Below, piece after piece: positions 52,570-60,719 of a stretch of 64,000 bases of DNA. The stretch comes from Saccharopolyspora hirsuta (GTDB lineage Bacteria > Actinomycetota > Actinomycetes > Mycobacteriales > Pseudonocardiaceae), in the NCBI RefSeq assembly GCF_008630535.1, contig NZ_VWPH01000002.1, positions 558,001 to 622,000 of the forward strand, in the 5' to 3' direction. Both the position numbers and the translations under genes were made by a program. The notes below the pieces were generated by a model. It had not been told where the DNA came from, searched no databases, and saw nothing but the letters and a program-made list of their open reading frames with translations. Each line of letters begins with the position of its first letter. Position 1 is the stretch's first letter.

Positions 52570-53286
52570 TCACCGCACCCCCACTGCGTCGCCCCGGCTG
52601 ATCTCGCCGGGTTTCGCGACGCGCATGATGACGCCGAACTTGTTGTCGTGGTGGCCGATCAGGTGGGTCTGCAGGTCCCGCCAGCGTTCCCGGCCCTCGG
52701 CGTCCCAGCTCGGCACCGCGCAGCGGATGCACGGTCCGGCGTGGTCGCCGGTGACCGTCAGCTCCACCTCGCCCGCGGTGATCGTCGCCCCGGGTTCCCA
52801 CTGCTCCTCGGCGAACGCGGGCAGGTCGGTGGTGATGTGCAGGTTCGTCCGGAACCGGCGCAGGTCGACCTCCGCGCCGAGCTCCTCGCCCAGCGCCGCG
52901 CGCGAGGCCTCGAAGGTGACCAGCACGGTCGGGCCGCGGTCCTGCTGGCCGTCGGCCGCGTGCAGGCTCAGCGGGATGCCCAGCGAATCGGTGAGCGCGT
53001 CGGGGAGCTTGGGGTCCTCCCAGGTCCAGGTCGTGCCGTCCGGGGCGCGCAGCTGCGGTGGCTCCGCCGGGTCGGCGGTGTCGCCGTAGGCGGCGCTCCA
53101 GCCGAGCAGGTCCGGGTTCTGCCGGACGGTCAGGACGTTGCCCGCGCGGGTCGGGCGCTCGTCGCGCAGCGCGTACGCGCGGTCGCCCGCCATGCCGCGG
53201 TGGTCGAACCGGGCGGTCCGGACCGGTTCGCCGCGCAGCGACTTCACCGGCCAGCGGGTGAGCTCCGACACCGTTCCGCGCGCCAC
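52570..53286 (-). CDS. MOSC-domain protein
   Basis: A 238-aa protein with the MOSC N-terminal beta-barrel ('VSELTRWPVKSLRGEPVRTA', 'GMAGDRAYALRDE') and MOSC domain ('RRFRTNLHITTDLPAFAEEQ', 'ITAGEVELTVTGDHAGPCIR', 'IMRVAKPGEISRGDAV'). The conserved Cys in 'GPCIRCAVP' is the expected molybdenum ligand or sulfur carrier. Related proteins (YcbX, mARC) bind molybdenum cofactor and reduce N-hydroxylated bases. GTG start. The window's xanthine dehydrogenase is another molybdoenzyme, but no direct link is evident. Confidence 0.92.
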   Translation of the reverse strand: MARGTVSELTRWPVKSLRGEPVRTARFDHRGMAGDRAYALRDERPTRAGNVLTVRQNPDLLGWSAAYGDTADPAEPPQLRAPDGTTWTWEDPKLPDALTDSLGIPLSLHAADGQQDRGPTVLVTFEASRAALGEELGAEVDLRRFRTNLHITTDLPAFAEEQWEPGATITAGEVELTVTGDHAGPCIRCAVPSWDAEGRERWRDLQTHLIGHHDNKFGVIMRVAKPGEISRGDAVGVR

Positions 53287-53341
53287 GTGGTCCTCCGCTC
53301 TCGAGTCCGGGCCTTCACCCTAGCTCGCGACGGCGGGGTGA

Positions 53342-53941
53342 TCAGCCGTGCAGCAGCGGCAGCAGCGCCTCGTTGACCAGCCGGTCCACGAAGCCGGTGT
53401 CGAGCGGTTCGTCGGTGAGCATCAGGCGGTAGATGAGGCAGGCCCCGGTGATCTCGACGACGGTGTCGATGGGGGCGTCCGCGCGGATCTCGCCGCGGCG
53501 CACGCCGCGCTCGATGAGCCGCCGCAGGACGTCGCGCTGCGGCAGCAGGAAGGACTCGCGGAACGCGGCGGCCAGCTCGGGCTCGTGCGGCAGCTCGCCG
53601 ACCAGCGCCTGGGCGGCCTTGCCGACCGGGCCGGTGAGGAACGAGGCGAAGCTGCGCAGGAAGTCGCCGAGGTCGGCCTCGATGGACCCCCGGTCGGGCT
53701 CCGGGATGTTGCGCTGGACCAGCTGGGTGCAGGTGTCGATGACCAGGTCCAGCTTGGAGTCCCAGCGCCGGTAGATGGTGGCCTTGCCGGCCCGCGCGTG
53801 CGCGGCGACCGCGTCCATGGTCAGCGCCCGGTAGCCGACCTGGGACAGCACCTCCATCGCGGCCTGGCGCAGCGCGGCGTCGCGGGAGGCGTCCCGCGGC
53901 CGCCCCCGACCGGCCGGTCGGGTCTGCTCGGCGCTGGCCAC
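53342..53941 (-). CDS. TetR-family regulator
   Basis: A 199-aa regulator. The HTH ('EVLSQVGYRALTMDAVAAHA', 'RAGKATIYRRWDSKLDLVID') is at residues about 30-75, followed by a C-terminal helical domain of the TetR_C_11 kind. The GTG at 53941 was chosen because GAGGAGGAG lies directly upstream; an ATG 16 codons earlier is possible. It is convergent with nothing nearby that identifies its target. Confidence 0.9.
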   Translation of the reverse strand: MASAEQTRPAGRGRPRDASRDAALRQAAMEVLSQVGYRALTMDAVAAHARAGKATIYRRWDSKLDLVIDTCTQLVQRNIPEPDRGSIEADLGDFLRSFASFLTGPVGKAAQALVGELPHEPELAAAFRESFLLPQRDVLRRLIERGVRRGEIRADAPIDTVVEITGACLIYRLMLTDEPLDTGFVDRLVNEALLPLLHG

Positions 53942-54103
53942 GTTCTCCTCCTCGCGGGCACTGCTCGTCGGCGCGTTCACGACCGTCATCCTAAGCTCCG
54001 GGCCGGTTCGGGGTTCGCTTCGCGAGCAGCCGTCGTTCGTCCGGTGAGGACGGCCGAGCCGCTCATCGGTCCACTGTGCACGGGTTCCCGGTGGTGCGCG
54101 CGG

Positions 54104-54385
54104 TCACCGGCCGGGCTGCGCGGTCCCGCTCGCCGGTTCGGCGGACACCCCGTGCCGGGCCTGCAGGTAGGCGGTGGTGAAGGCGAACCCGTCGCCGTCG
54201 AGGAGGTGGATCACGATCCGGCCGACCGAGCTGGGCGCGAGCTGCTCGATGAGCTGGTCGGCCTGGTCGCGCGCGGCGATCAGGCCCGGCGCGCGGGCGC
54301 TGCGCTGGTCGGTGTCGGTGGTGACGGTGACCAGCCAGTCGTCACCCTCGGGCAGGTAGTTGGCGGTGATGTGTCCGCTTGCCAT
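54104..54385 (-). CDS. Hypothetical small protein
   Basis: A 93-aa soluble protein from the ATG at 54385, 6 nt after AGGAGG. The sequence 'YLPEGDDWLVTVTTDTDQRS' followed by 'LIAARDQADQLIEQLAPSSV' and 'RIVIHLLDGDGFAFTTAYLQ' suggests an alpha/beta fold like the HicB-type or DUF4333-like small domains common in actinomycetes, but no family is claimed. It lies between the TetR and MobA-like genes on the same strand. Confidence 0.7.
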   Translation of the reverse strand: MASGHITANYLPEGDDWLVTVTTDTDQRSARAPGLIAARDQADQLIEQLAPSSVGRIVIHLLDGDGFAFTTAYLQARHGVSAEPASGTAQPGR

Positions 54386-54483
54386 GGACGCCTCCTGCTC
54401 TGGCTTGACTCGGGCGCTGGTGTGACGCCCCGGTCCGGGAGCGATGACGGCGGTTCCGGACCGGTCCCGCGTGACCGTCGACT

Positions 54484-55077
54484 CTACGTGCCGTCCGGCG
54501 GCAGGTCCTCGGGACGGTCGACGTCGAACCCGGCGGAGATGTCGTCGCAGGGCACCAGCACCACCTCGCGGTCGCGCAGGTAGCCGCGCGCCCCGGCGTC
54601 CCCGGTCGCGGCGGCCCGCGCCCCGGCCCAGTGCTCGCGCCCCAGCAGCACCGGGTGGCTCCGCCTGCCGTCGTGCGCGGCGGCGGCCAGCGCGGCCGGA
54701 CCGGCCAGCTCGGCGACCCGGCGCACGGCGTCGGCACCGATGCCGGGCATGTCGACCGGGAGCACCACGGCGGAATCGGCGTCCGTGCTGGTCAGCGCAT
54801 CGATCGCGACTCGCAGCGAGGACCCCATCCCGGTGGCCCAGTCGGGGTTCACCACCACCGTCGCCCCGGTCAGCTCGGCCCGTTCGCGCACCTCGTCAGC
54901 AGCGGCGCCGAGCACCACGACGACCGGTGCGCACCCGCCGTCGGCGAGCGCCCGAGCGGCCCGGTCGACCAGCAACATCCCCCGGTGCTCGACCAGCGCC
55001 TTGGGCATCCCGAACCGCCGCCCGGCCCCGGCGGCCAGCACCACACCCGCAACTCCCACCCGGCTCACGCTACCCAT
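54484..55077 (-). CDS. MobA/MocA-like nucleotidyltransferase (molybdenum cofactor cytidylyltransferase type)
   Basis: A 197-aa NTP-transferase: 'GVVLAAGAGRRFGMPKALVE' (nucleotide loop), 'VVVVLGAAADEVRERA', 'VVVNPDWATGMGSSLRVAID', 'AVVLPVDMPGIGADAVRRVA' and 'GRRSHPVLLGREHW'. The pattern matches MocA/XdhC-associated cytidylyltransferases that attach CMP to the molybdenum cofactor for xanthine dehydrogenase-family enzymes. Its position in the same region as the xanthine dehydrogenase genes supports this. The ATG at 55077 was used; a GTG three codons later is also possible. Confidence 0.85.
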   Translation of the reverse strand: MGSVSRVGVAGVVLAAGAGRRFGMPKALVEHRGMLLVDRAARALADGGCAPVVVVLGAAADEVRERAELTGATVVVNPDWATGMGSSLRVAIDALTSTDADSAVVLPVDMPGIGADAVRRVAELAGPAALAAAAHDGRRSHPVLLGREHWAGARAAATGDAGARGYLRDREVVLVPCDDISAGFDVDRPEDLPPDGT

Positions 55078-55082
55078 CCGAG

Positions 55083-55127
55083 TGCGGGGCACCCGCGCCC
55101 GATCGGGTCGCGGATGCCCCGCATTCT
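55083..55127 (-). terminator. Hairpin terminator after the purine permease
   Basis: Arms GTGCGGGGCACCCGCG and CGCGGATGCCCCGCA pair around CCCGATCGGGT, 20 bp beyond the permease stop codon and just before the MobA-like gene. Confidence 0.75.
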
Positions 55128-55147
55128 TCACTCGATCGTGTGGTTCG

Positions 55148-56590
55148 TCAGCCGATGAGGGCCTCGATCCCCTCGATGCCGAAGTAGGCCGCGAAGACCA
55201 GGGCGAGCACGCCGACCAGCCAGCCGATCTCGCGGGCCTTGCCGCGGGCCACCTTGATCACCGCGTACGCGATCAGCCCGGCGCCGATGCCGTTGGTGAT
55301 CATGTAGGTGAACGGGATGACGGCGATGGTCAGGAACGCCGGGACCACGTACTCCGGGTCGTCCCAGGGCACGTGCCGGACCTGGGCCATCATCAGCGCG
55401 CCGACGATCACCAGCGCCGGGGCGGCGGCCTGCGCGGGCACCACCGCGGCCAGCGGGGTGAACAGCAGCGTCGCGCAGAACAGCAGCCCGGTGACCACGC
55501 TCGCCAGCCCGGTGCGCGCGCCCTCGGCGACGCCGGTCGCCGACTCCAGGAACACGGTGTTCGGCGAGGACCCGGACAGCCCGCCCGCCGCGGCCGCGAC
55601 GCCGTCCACCGCCAGGATCCGGCCCATGCCCTCGACCTTGCCGTTGCGCACCAGCCCGGCCTCGGAGGAGACGCTGGTGATGGTGCCCATCGCGTCGAAG
55701 AACCCGGACAGCACCAGGGTGAACAGGAACACCGTGGCCGCGATGCCGCCCGCCGCGGCGAACCCGCCGAACAGGTCCACCTGGCCGAACAGGCTGAAGT
55801 CCGGGCTGCCGATCACGTGGTCGGGCAGCTCCGGCACGATCGTGCCCCACTGCTCGGGGTCGATGCCGAAGGCGGCGTTGACCGCGATCGCGACGACCGT
55901 GCTCACCGCGATGCCGATCAGCATCGCGCCCGGCACCTTCCGCGCCAGCAGCACCAGCATCAGCAGCAGGCTCAGGCAGAAGATCGCGATCGGCACGCCG
56001 ACCAGGTGCCCCTCGGTGCCCTGGCCCATCTGGACCGGCACGGTGGTGTTGGCCGCGTCCGGCTTTCGGGTCACGAACCCGGCGCTGACCAGGCCGATCA
56101 GCGCGATGTAGAGGCCGATGCCGACGGTCAGCGCGGTCTTGAGCGGCGCCGGGATGGCGTTGATGATCTTCTCCCGCACCCCGCTGACGGCCAGCACGAC
56201 GATGACGACGCCCTCCAGCACCACCAGCCCGAACGCCTGCGCCCAGGTCATCGCGGGGGCGATGGTGAAGGCGACCACCGCGTTGACACCGAGCCCGGAG
56301 GCCAGGGCCAGCGGGGCGTTGCCGACCAGGCCCATCACGACGGTCATCACCCCGGCGGTCGCGGCGGTGGCGGTGGTCAGCTGCTCGGGGGTGAGCTGCG
56401 CGCCGGTGGCGTCCGCGGAGGAGCCGAGGATGAGCGGGTTGAGCATCACGATGTAGGCCATCGCGACGAACGTCGTCAGGCCGCCGCGCAGTTCGCGGGA
56501 GAGCGTGGAGCCGCGGCTGGTGATGCGGAAGAAGCGGTCTATCCCGGACGGCTCCGCGTCGGCTCTGTCCGGTCGCAGCTGCTGGGTCAT
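55148..56590 (-). CDS. NCS2/AzgA-type purine permease
   Basis: A 480-aa membrane transporter with about 12-13 helices. It starts with the AzgA-type signature ('GLTTFVAMAYIVMLNPLILG'), with 'GLGVNAVVAFTIAPAMTWAQ' and 'FFDAMGTITSVSSEAGLV' in the substrate-binding region and 'GSSPNTVFLESATGVAEGAR'. AzgA proteins import adenine, guanine and hypoxanthine with protons. GGGAGGACTC precedes the ATG at 56590. It stands next to guanine deaminase and xanthine dehydrogenase on the same strand, so it is likely the uptake step of this purine-degradation island. Confidence 0.93.
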   Translation of the reverse strand: MTQQLRPDRADAEPSGIDRFFRITSRGSTLSRELRGGLTTFVAMAYIVMLNPLILGSSADATGAQLTPEQLTTATAATAGVMTVVMGLVGNAPLALASGLGVNAVVAFTIAPAMTWAQAFGLVVLEGVVIVVLAVSGVREKIINAIPAPLKTALTVGIGLYIALIGLVSAGFVTRKPDAANTTVPVQMGQGTEGHLVGVPIAIFCLSLLLMLVLLARKVPGAMLIGIAVSTVVAIAVNAAFGIDPEQWGTIVPELPDHVIGSPDFSLFGQVDLFGGFAAAGGIAATVFLFTLVLSGFFDAMGTITSVSSEAGLVRNGKVEGMGRILAVDGVAAAAGGLSGSSPNTVFLESATGVAEGARTGLASVVTGLLFCATLLFTPLAAVVPAQAAAPALVIVGALMMAQVRHVPWDDPEYVVPAFLTIAVIPFTYMITNGIGAGLIAYAVIKVARGKAREIGWLVGVLALVFAAYFGIEGIEALIG

Positions 56591-56903
56591 GAGTCCTCCC
56601 ATGCCGGTGGGCGCCCCCGGGGCGGTGCTGTCGCGCACCGCCCGGACTGTTTCCTCCGGCGGTTTCCGGGCAGGGGAGGGCCCGGCGGGAATCCGCCGAA
56701 TTCGCGGTGGGGCGTTTGGTCGAGTGGTTTTCGCTGTCCCGGTGTGGTTTCCGGGATGGCGGGCGGGGCCCGGTTCCGCCGTGGCGGAAGCGGTGGGGCG
56801 GCCCACCCGCGGGGCTCCGGGGCGACCCGGTCGTCGCAGCCGGAACCGGATTTCCTTGGGGGCTCGCGGGAGTTCCCGGAGCTTCCCCGGGGGTGGTCGA
56901 GCC

Positions 56904-57003
56904 TGGGGCTTGACCTGGGGATTGGTGATGCTTGGGCTTGACTTGGGGATCGGTGGTGATACTGCGGTTGAGTTGGGGGTCAGGGGTGCGGTTGGGGTTG
57001 GGG
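56904..57003 (+). repeat. Degenerate G-rich repeats with a G-quadruplex motif
   Basis: TGGGGCTTGACCTGGGGATT (56904) is repeated as TGGGCTTGACTTGGGGAT (56933). At 56975-57003 four runs of at least four G (loops of 3, 7 and 2 nt) form a textbook G-quadruplex motif. Confidence 0.7.
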
Positions 57004-57010
57004 TTACGTC

Positions 57011-57121
57011 GGGTTCAAAGCGGTAGGGGGTTGCGTTGGGTGTGCAGCAATTTCAATCGAAATTGGCCACGTTTCGACGGAGCCTGCGGTGGCGAGGTCT
57101 GCCAATTTCAATCGAAATTGC
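57011..57121 (+). repeat. Palindrome-doublet element, family 3, copy 2
   Basis: The same order as at 51770: GGTTCAAAGCGGT, CAATTTCAATCGAAATTG, the core TCGACGGAGCCTGCGGTGGC, and CAATTTCAATCGAAATTG. Both palindromes are perfect here. It is followed after 8 bp by tandem repeats, as copy 1 is after 13 bp. Confidence 0.8.
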
Positions 57122-57129
57122 GTGAGGTT

Positions 57130-57228
57130 CCCCACTGCGCGGATGGTGGTGATCGTGGCCGTCCCCACTGTGCGGTTGGTGGTGATTGTGGTCGTCACCG
57201 GTGCGCGGTTGGTGGTGACTGCGGTTGT
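57130..57228 (+). repeat. Three tandem 33-bp repeats
   Basis: Units begin at 57130, 57163 and 57196. Each reads C-C-C-ACTGYGCGG followed by TTGGTGGTGA-like sequence and ends TGGTCGT-like. They drift from each other by several substitutions. They lie just beyond the guanine deaminase stop. Confidence 0.8.
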
Positions 57229-57247
57229 TCCTCACCGCGGGGTGGGG

Positions 57248-57736
57248 TCAGTAGTCCACGCGGTCGGTCTTGTTGCGCCAGGCGTTGAAGGCTTCGTTGC
57301 GGTTGGGCACCTTCACCCGGGTCACCGGGGTCGGTGATTCGGTTCGGGGGTCTTCGAAGACGTCGTAGAAGGCTCGGTCGTCGAAGCCCGCTTCGGCGGC
57401 GTCGTTGCGGTCGGCGGCGAACAGGACCCGGTCCACCCGCGCCCACAGGGCGGAGGCCAGGCACATCGGGCACGGTTCGCAGGAGGTCACCAGGACGCAG
57501 CCGTCCAGCTTGAAGGTGCCCAGCGCGCGGCAGGCGTTGCGGATGGCGGTGACCTCGGCGTGCGCCGTCGGGTCGAGGTCGACGGTCACCTTGTTGGTGC
57601 CGGTCGCGATGATCTCGCCGTCCCGGACGATCAGGGCGCCGAACGGTCCGCCGCCGATGGACACGTTGGTGGTGGCCAGCTCGATGGCCTGGGCCATCCA
57701 GTCCTGCTCGGCGCTGGTCGCGACGTCCACGGACAT
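57248..57736 (-). CDS. guaD: Guanine deaminase (CDA-superfamily)
   Basis: A 162-aa zinc-dependent deaminase converting guanine to xanthine. Zinc ligands are in 'PTAHAEVTAIRNACRALGTF' (HAE) and 'SCEPCPMCLASALWARVDRV' (PCxxC). The length, 'SIGGGPFGALIVRDGEIIAT' and the C-terminal 'AFYDVFEDPRTE' match Bacillus-type guanine deaminase rather than tRNA adenosine deaminase. AGGAGAACGAA precedes the ATG. Xanthine would feed the neighbouring xanthine dehydrogenase. A structured repeat element lies in its 5' region. Confidence 0.92.
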   Translation of the reverse strand: MSVDVATSAEQDWMAQAIELATTNVSIGGGPFGALIVRDGEIIATGTNKVTVDLDPTAHAEVTAIRNACRALGTFKLDGCVLVTSCEPCPMCLASALWARVDRVLFAADRNDAAEAGFDDRAFYDVFEDPRTESPTPVTRVKVPNRNEAFNAWRNKTDRVDY

Positions 57737-57769
57737 TTCGTTCTCCTAGATCTCTGCTTGCTTGCCTTT

Positions 57770-57960
57770 TGATCTTTTGTCTTGATTCGCCGCCAGGCGA
57801 ATAGCCCACCTCCGGCGCTCGCACCGCCGCGGGTTCTCAGACGTCGCCTGGCGAGGACGGCCCAACTGCCGTGCATTGGCATACATAAAGTTGGGCCCCC
57901 GCAGTCCGGGCGGCGTCTGAGGTTCCGCTACTGGCACCGCTATGCAAAACGACCACCGGA
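57770..57960 (-). repeat. Structured intergenic element of about 190 bp, family 4, copy B
   Basis: On the minus strand it aligns with 19927-20115. Hairpin 1 pairs 57859-57867 with 57889-57897 (GGCCCAACT/AGTTGGGCC); the loop keeps TATGTATG and CACGGC. Hairpin 2 is ATTCGCC/GGCGAAT near 57786-57804. Both stems differ in sequence from copy A but remain fully paired. Its 3' end is about 40 nt before the guaD ATG, in the same orientation, so it would be part of the guaD leader if transcribed from upstream. Confidence 0.7.
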
Positions 57961-57977
57961 GACAGTTCTGGAGGGGT

Positions 57978-58010
57978 GCTGCGGCGGCGGCCCGGCCCCG
58001 CCGCCGCAGC
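57978..58010 (-). terminator. Hairpin terminator after the xanthine dehydrogenase large subunit
   Basis: GCTGCGGCGGCGG pairs perfectly with CCGCCGCCGCAGC around CCCGGCC, 8 bp beyond the stop codon. Confidence 0.85.
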
Positions 58011-58018
58011 GGGTCTGG

Positions 58019-60454
58019 TCACACGATGTGCTCCGGCGCCACGGGTGTGTGCGGGAGTTCCTTGCCGGTGGCCGCGCGGATCGCGGCGACCACCGCCGGG
58101 GTGGTGGAGATGGTCGGCGGCTCGCCGACGCCGCGGACCCCGTAGGCCGCGTTCGGGTCGCCGCGCTCGATGACGTCGATCTCCATCGGCGGGGTGTCGA
58201 GGATGGTCGGGATCAGGTAGTCGGTGAAGGACGGGTTGCGGATGTGGCCGTCGACGACCTTGATCTCCTCCATCACCGCCAGCCCCATGCCCTGGGCGGA
58301 GCCGCCCTGGATCTGCCCGATCACCGCGTCCGGGTTGATCGCCTTGCCGACGTCCTGGGCGCAGGCCAGCTGCACCACCTTGACCAGCCCGAGGTCCAGG
58401 TCGACGTCGACGACCGCGCGGTGCGCGGAGAACGCGTGCTGGACGTGCACCCGGTCGCTGCGGCCCTGCTCGTCCATCGGGAACGTCTCGCGGTGGTGGT
58501 ACTCGCGGGTCTGCTCGACGACGTTGTCGCCCAGCACCTCCACCAGGTCGGCCAGCACGCCGCGGGTCTCCGAGATGATCTTCCCGCCCTGCAGCGCGAG
58601 CTGCGCCGGGTCGACGTCGTAGCGCTCCGCGACCCGGGCGAACAGCTCGTCGCGCACCGCCTCGCAGGCGGCCTTGACCGCGCTGCCGGTCACCAGCGTC
58701 TGCCGCGAGGCGGAGCTGGACCCGGCCGGTCCGACGCTGGTGTCGTTCGGGTGGATGGTCACCCGTTCCACGCCGAGCTCGGTCCGCGCGATCTGCTGCT
58801 GCACGGTGACCAGGCCCTGGCCGACCTCGGCCGCCGCGGTGTGCACCATCGCGGCCGGTTCACCGCCGATGACCTGCAGCCGGACCCGCGCGGTGGAGAA
58901 GTCGTCGGCGCCCTCGGCGTAGCAGATGTTCTTGATCGTCACGCCGTAGCCGACCCCGCGCACCACACCTTCGCCGTGCGTGGTGTTCGACGCCCCGCCG
59001 GGCAGGTTCCGGATGTCCACCGGGCCGCTGTGCTCGGCGGGCATCGGCAGCGCCCGCACCCGCTCCATGAGCTCGGCGACCGGTGCCGGGTAGTCCAGCA
59101 CCTGCCCGGTCGGGATCGAGTCGCCCTGCTCGATGGCGTTGCGGATGCGCAGGTCCACCGGGTCCATGTCCAGCGCCGCGGCGAGCTTGTCCATTTGGGA
59201 CTCGTAGGCGAAAGTCGGCTGCACCGCGCCCAATCCGCGCATCGCGCCGCACGGCGGGTTGTTGGTGTAGACGCCCCAGCCCTCGATGTCGACGTTGGGC
59301 ACCTTGTACGGCCCGGCGCCGAGCGTGGTGCCGTTGCCGACCACGACCGGTGTCTTCGAGGCGTAGGCGCCGCCGTCGAAGTACTGCCGCGCCTTGACGT
59401 AGACGAGCTCGCCGTCGCGGGTCGCGCCGTGCTCGTAGTACATCTTGGCCGGGTGCCGGTGCACGTGGCCGTAGAACGACTCCTCGCGGTTGTAGACCAT
59501 CTTCACCGGCTTGCCCAGGTGCAGCGCGAGCATGCAGACGTGCACCTGGATGGACAGGTCCTCCCGGCCGCCGAACGCGCCGCCGACGCCGGACATGGTC
59601 ATCCGCACCTTCTCCGGCGGCAGCCCGAGCGCCCGCGCGGTCTGCCGCAGGTCGGAGTGCAGGTCCTGGGTGGCCAGGTACAGGTCGACGCCGCCGTCCT
59701 CGGCGGGGATGGCCAGACCCGACTCCGGGCCCAGGAACGCCTGGTCCTGCATGCCGACGGTGTAGACGCCGGAGACGACCACGTCGGCCTTCGCGTGCGG
59801 ATCGCCCTTGACGATCTTCTGGTGCCGCACCACGTTGCCGCCCTCGTGCAGCTTCGGCAGCGTCTCGTCGTGCGCGACCCGCTCGGCGTCGAGCACCGGC
59901 TCCAGCACCTCGTAGTCGACGACGATCTTCTGCAGCGCGCGCCGCGCGGTCTCCGGGTGGTCGGCGGCCACCAGCGCGACCGCTTCGCCCTTGTAGCGCA
60001 CCACGTCGGCGGCCAGCACCGGCTGGTCGGCGTACTTCAGGCCGAAGCAGTTGTCGCCGGGCACGTCCTCGGCGGTGAGCACCGTCTGCACCCCGGCCAT
60101 CGCCATCGCCGGACCGATGTCGATCGACCTGATCCGCGCGTGCGGGTGCGGGCTGCGCAGCGTGGCGCCCCACAGCATGTCCTCGGCCCACAGGTCCGAG
60201 GAGTAGGCGAACTCACCGCGCACCTTGATGGCGCCGTCGGGCCGCAGCGGCGATTCGCCGATCCCGCCGCCGATGGCGTCGTTCAGCTCCTGCGGACTGC
60301 GAGCAGGCGCAGTACCGCCTCCCCGCGATTCACAGCGGTGGTTGCGTTCGGCTGTGATCTCGCGTTGCGCGGTTTCTTGCGGCTGGGTTGCGTCGCGGTC
60401 CCCTGAGGTGCGGTTGCGCAGGGCTCGGGTTGGTACAGAGCGGGGGCTGCTCAT
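58019..60454 (-). CDS. pucD: Xanthine dehydrogenase molybdopterin-binding subunit with repeat-derived N-terminus
   Basis: An 811-aa large subunit oxidising hypoxanthine and xanthine to urate. Cofactor and substrate residues are visible: 'VGGAFGGREDLSIQVHVCML' (molybdopterin loop), 'YTNNPPCGAMRGLGAVQP' (arginine loop), 'VGQGLVTVQQQIARTELGVE' and the catalytic base Glu in 'YGVRGVGEPPTISTTPAVVA'. Residues 1-50 ('ALRNRTSGDRDATQPQETAQ', 'ERNHRCESRGGGT') come from the operon's leader repeat; family homology begins only near 'GIGESPLRPDGAIKVRGEF'. The ATG at 60454 is the only start that avoids cutting the domain, though GTG codons are scarce. The FAD and 2Fe-2S subunits lie upstream. The symbol follows the Bacillus puc naming. 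Confidence 0.92.
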   Translation of the reverse strand: MSSPRSVPTRALRNRTSGDRDATQPQETAQREITAERNHRCESRGGGTAPARSPQELNDAIGGGIGESPLRPDGAIKVRGEFAYSSDLWAEDMLWGATLRSPHPHARIRSIDIGPAMAMAGVQTVLTAEDVPGDNCFGLKYADQPVLAADVVRYKGEAVALVAADHPETARRALQKIVVDYEVLEPVLDAERVAHDETLPKLHEGGNVVRHQKIVKGDPHAKADVVVSGVYTVGMQDQAFLGPESGLAIPAEDGGVDLYLATQDLHSDLRQTARALGLPPEKVRMTMSGVGGAFGGREDLSIQVHVCMLALHLGKPVKMVYNREESFYGHVHRHPAKMYYEHGATRDGELVYVKARQYFDGGAYASKTPVVVGNGTTLGAGPYKVPNVDIEGWGVYTNNPPCGAMRGLGAVQPTFAYESQMDKLAAALDMDPVDLRIRNAIEQGDSIPTGQVLDYPAPVAELMERVRALPMPAEHSGPVDIRNLPGGASNTTHGEGVVRGVGYGVTIKNICYAEGADDFSTARVRLQVIGGEPAAMVHTAAAEVGQGLVTVQQQIARTELGVERVTIHPNDTSVGPAGSSSASRQTLVTGSAVKAACEAVRDELFARVAERYDVDPAQLALQGGKIISETRGVLADLVEVLGDNVVEQTREYHHRETFPMDEQGRSDRVHVQHAFSAHRAVVDVDLDLGLVKVVQLACAQDVGKAINPDAVIGQIQGGSAQGMGLAVMEEIKVVDGHIRNPSFTDYLIPTILDTPPMEIDVIERGDPNAAYGVRGVGEPPTISTTPAVVAAIRAATGKELPHTPVAPEHIV
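60310..60454 (-). repeat. Operon leader repeat, family 6, copy 3
   Basis: A direct repeat of 62060-62198 and 62205-62347, running from the ATG through CGCACCTCAGGGGACCG, ACGCAACCCAGCCGCAAGAA and ACCGCGCAACGCGAG to GAATCGCGGGGAGGCGG. Here it is translated in frame as the N-terminus of the large xanthine dehydrogenase subunit. Confidence 0.9.
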
Positions 60455-60536
60455 GCGGACACCTCCGGTGTTGCTCGGCCCTGATCCGTACGTCGTGCGG
60501 CAGGGGATCGCGGTTTCGGTCGTGCGGCGGGCGACC

Positions 60537-60675
60537 GCGGTTTCAACGGGAACTGCGGGCTCGCGGTGTGCCGGGCGGCCGACACACCGGTGGATGTGGA
60601 CAGGTCGTCCGACCTGGGGAGAACTTCCGCGATTTCAATGGAAATCGGATCTCCGATTTCAATGGAAGTTGCGGG
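60537..60675 (-). repeat. Palindrome element, family 2, copy c (inverted)
   Basis: Read on the minus strand: CTTCCATTGAAATCGG, GATTTCCATTGAAATCGCGG, AGTTCTCCCC, a GGTGTGTCGG core, and CAGTTCCCGTTGAAACCGCG. It lies in the 265-bp gap between the deaminase and the large xanthine dehydrogenase subunit. Confidence 0.65.
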
Positions 60676-60719
60676 ACCGACGTTCCCGCCCCCGCCCCGG
60701 ACAACCGGTTTCCTGCTGC

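Larger units (their letters stand above)
56591..57247. other. Repeat-filled intergenic region of about 650 bp
   Basis: No gene was found. From 56591 to about 56890 the DNA is GC-rich with short imperfect hairpins and probably holds the permease promoter. From 56904 it is G-rich on the plus strand with degenerate 28-bp direct repeats and a G-quadruplex motif (to 57003). A family 3 palindrome element and three 33-bp tandem repeats follow, listed separately. Confidence 0.6.

Noticed and set aside
57130-57228. CRISPR array
   Set aside because: The 33-bp units are contiguous tandem repeats with no spacers between them, and no cas gene is present.
57737-58018. Purine riboswitch in the guaD leader
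   Set aside because: The conserved three-way-junction core of guanine or adenine riboswitches is absent, and the element there recurs at 19.9 kb away from any purine gene.
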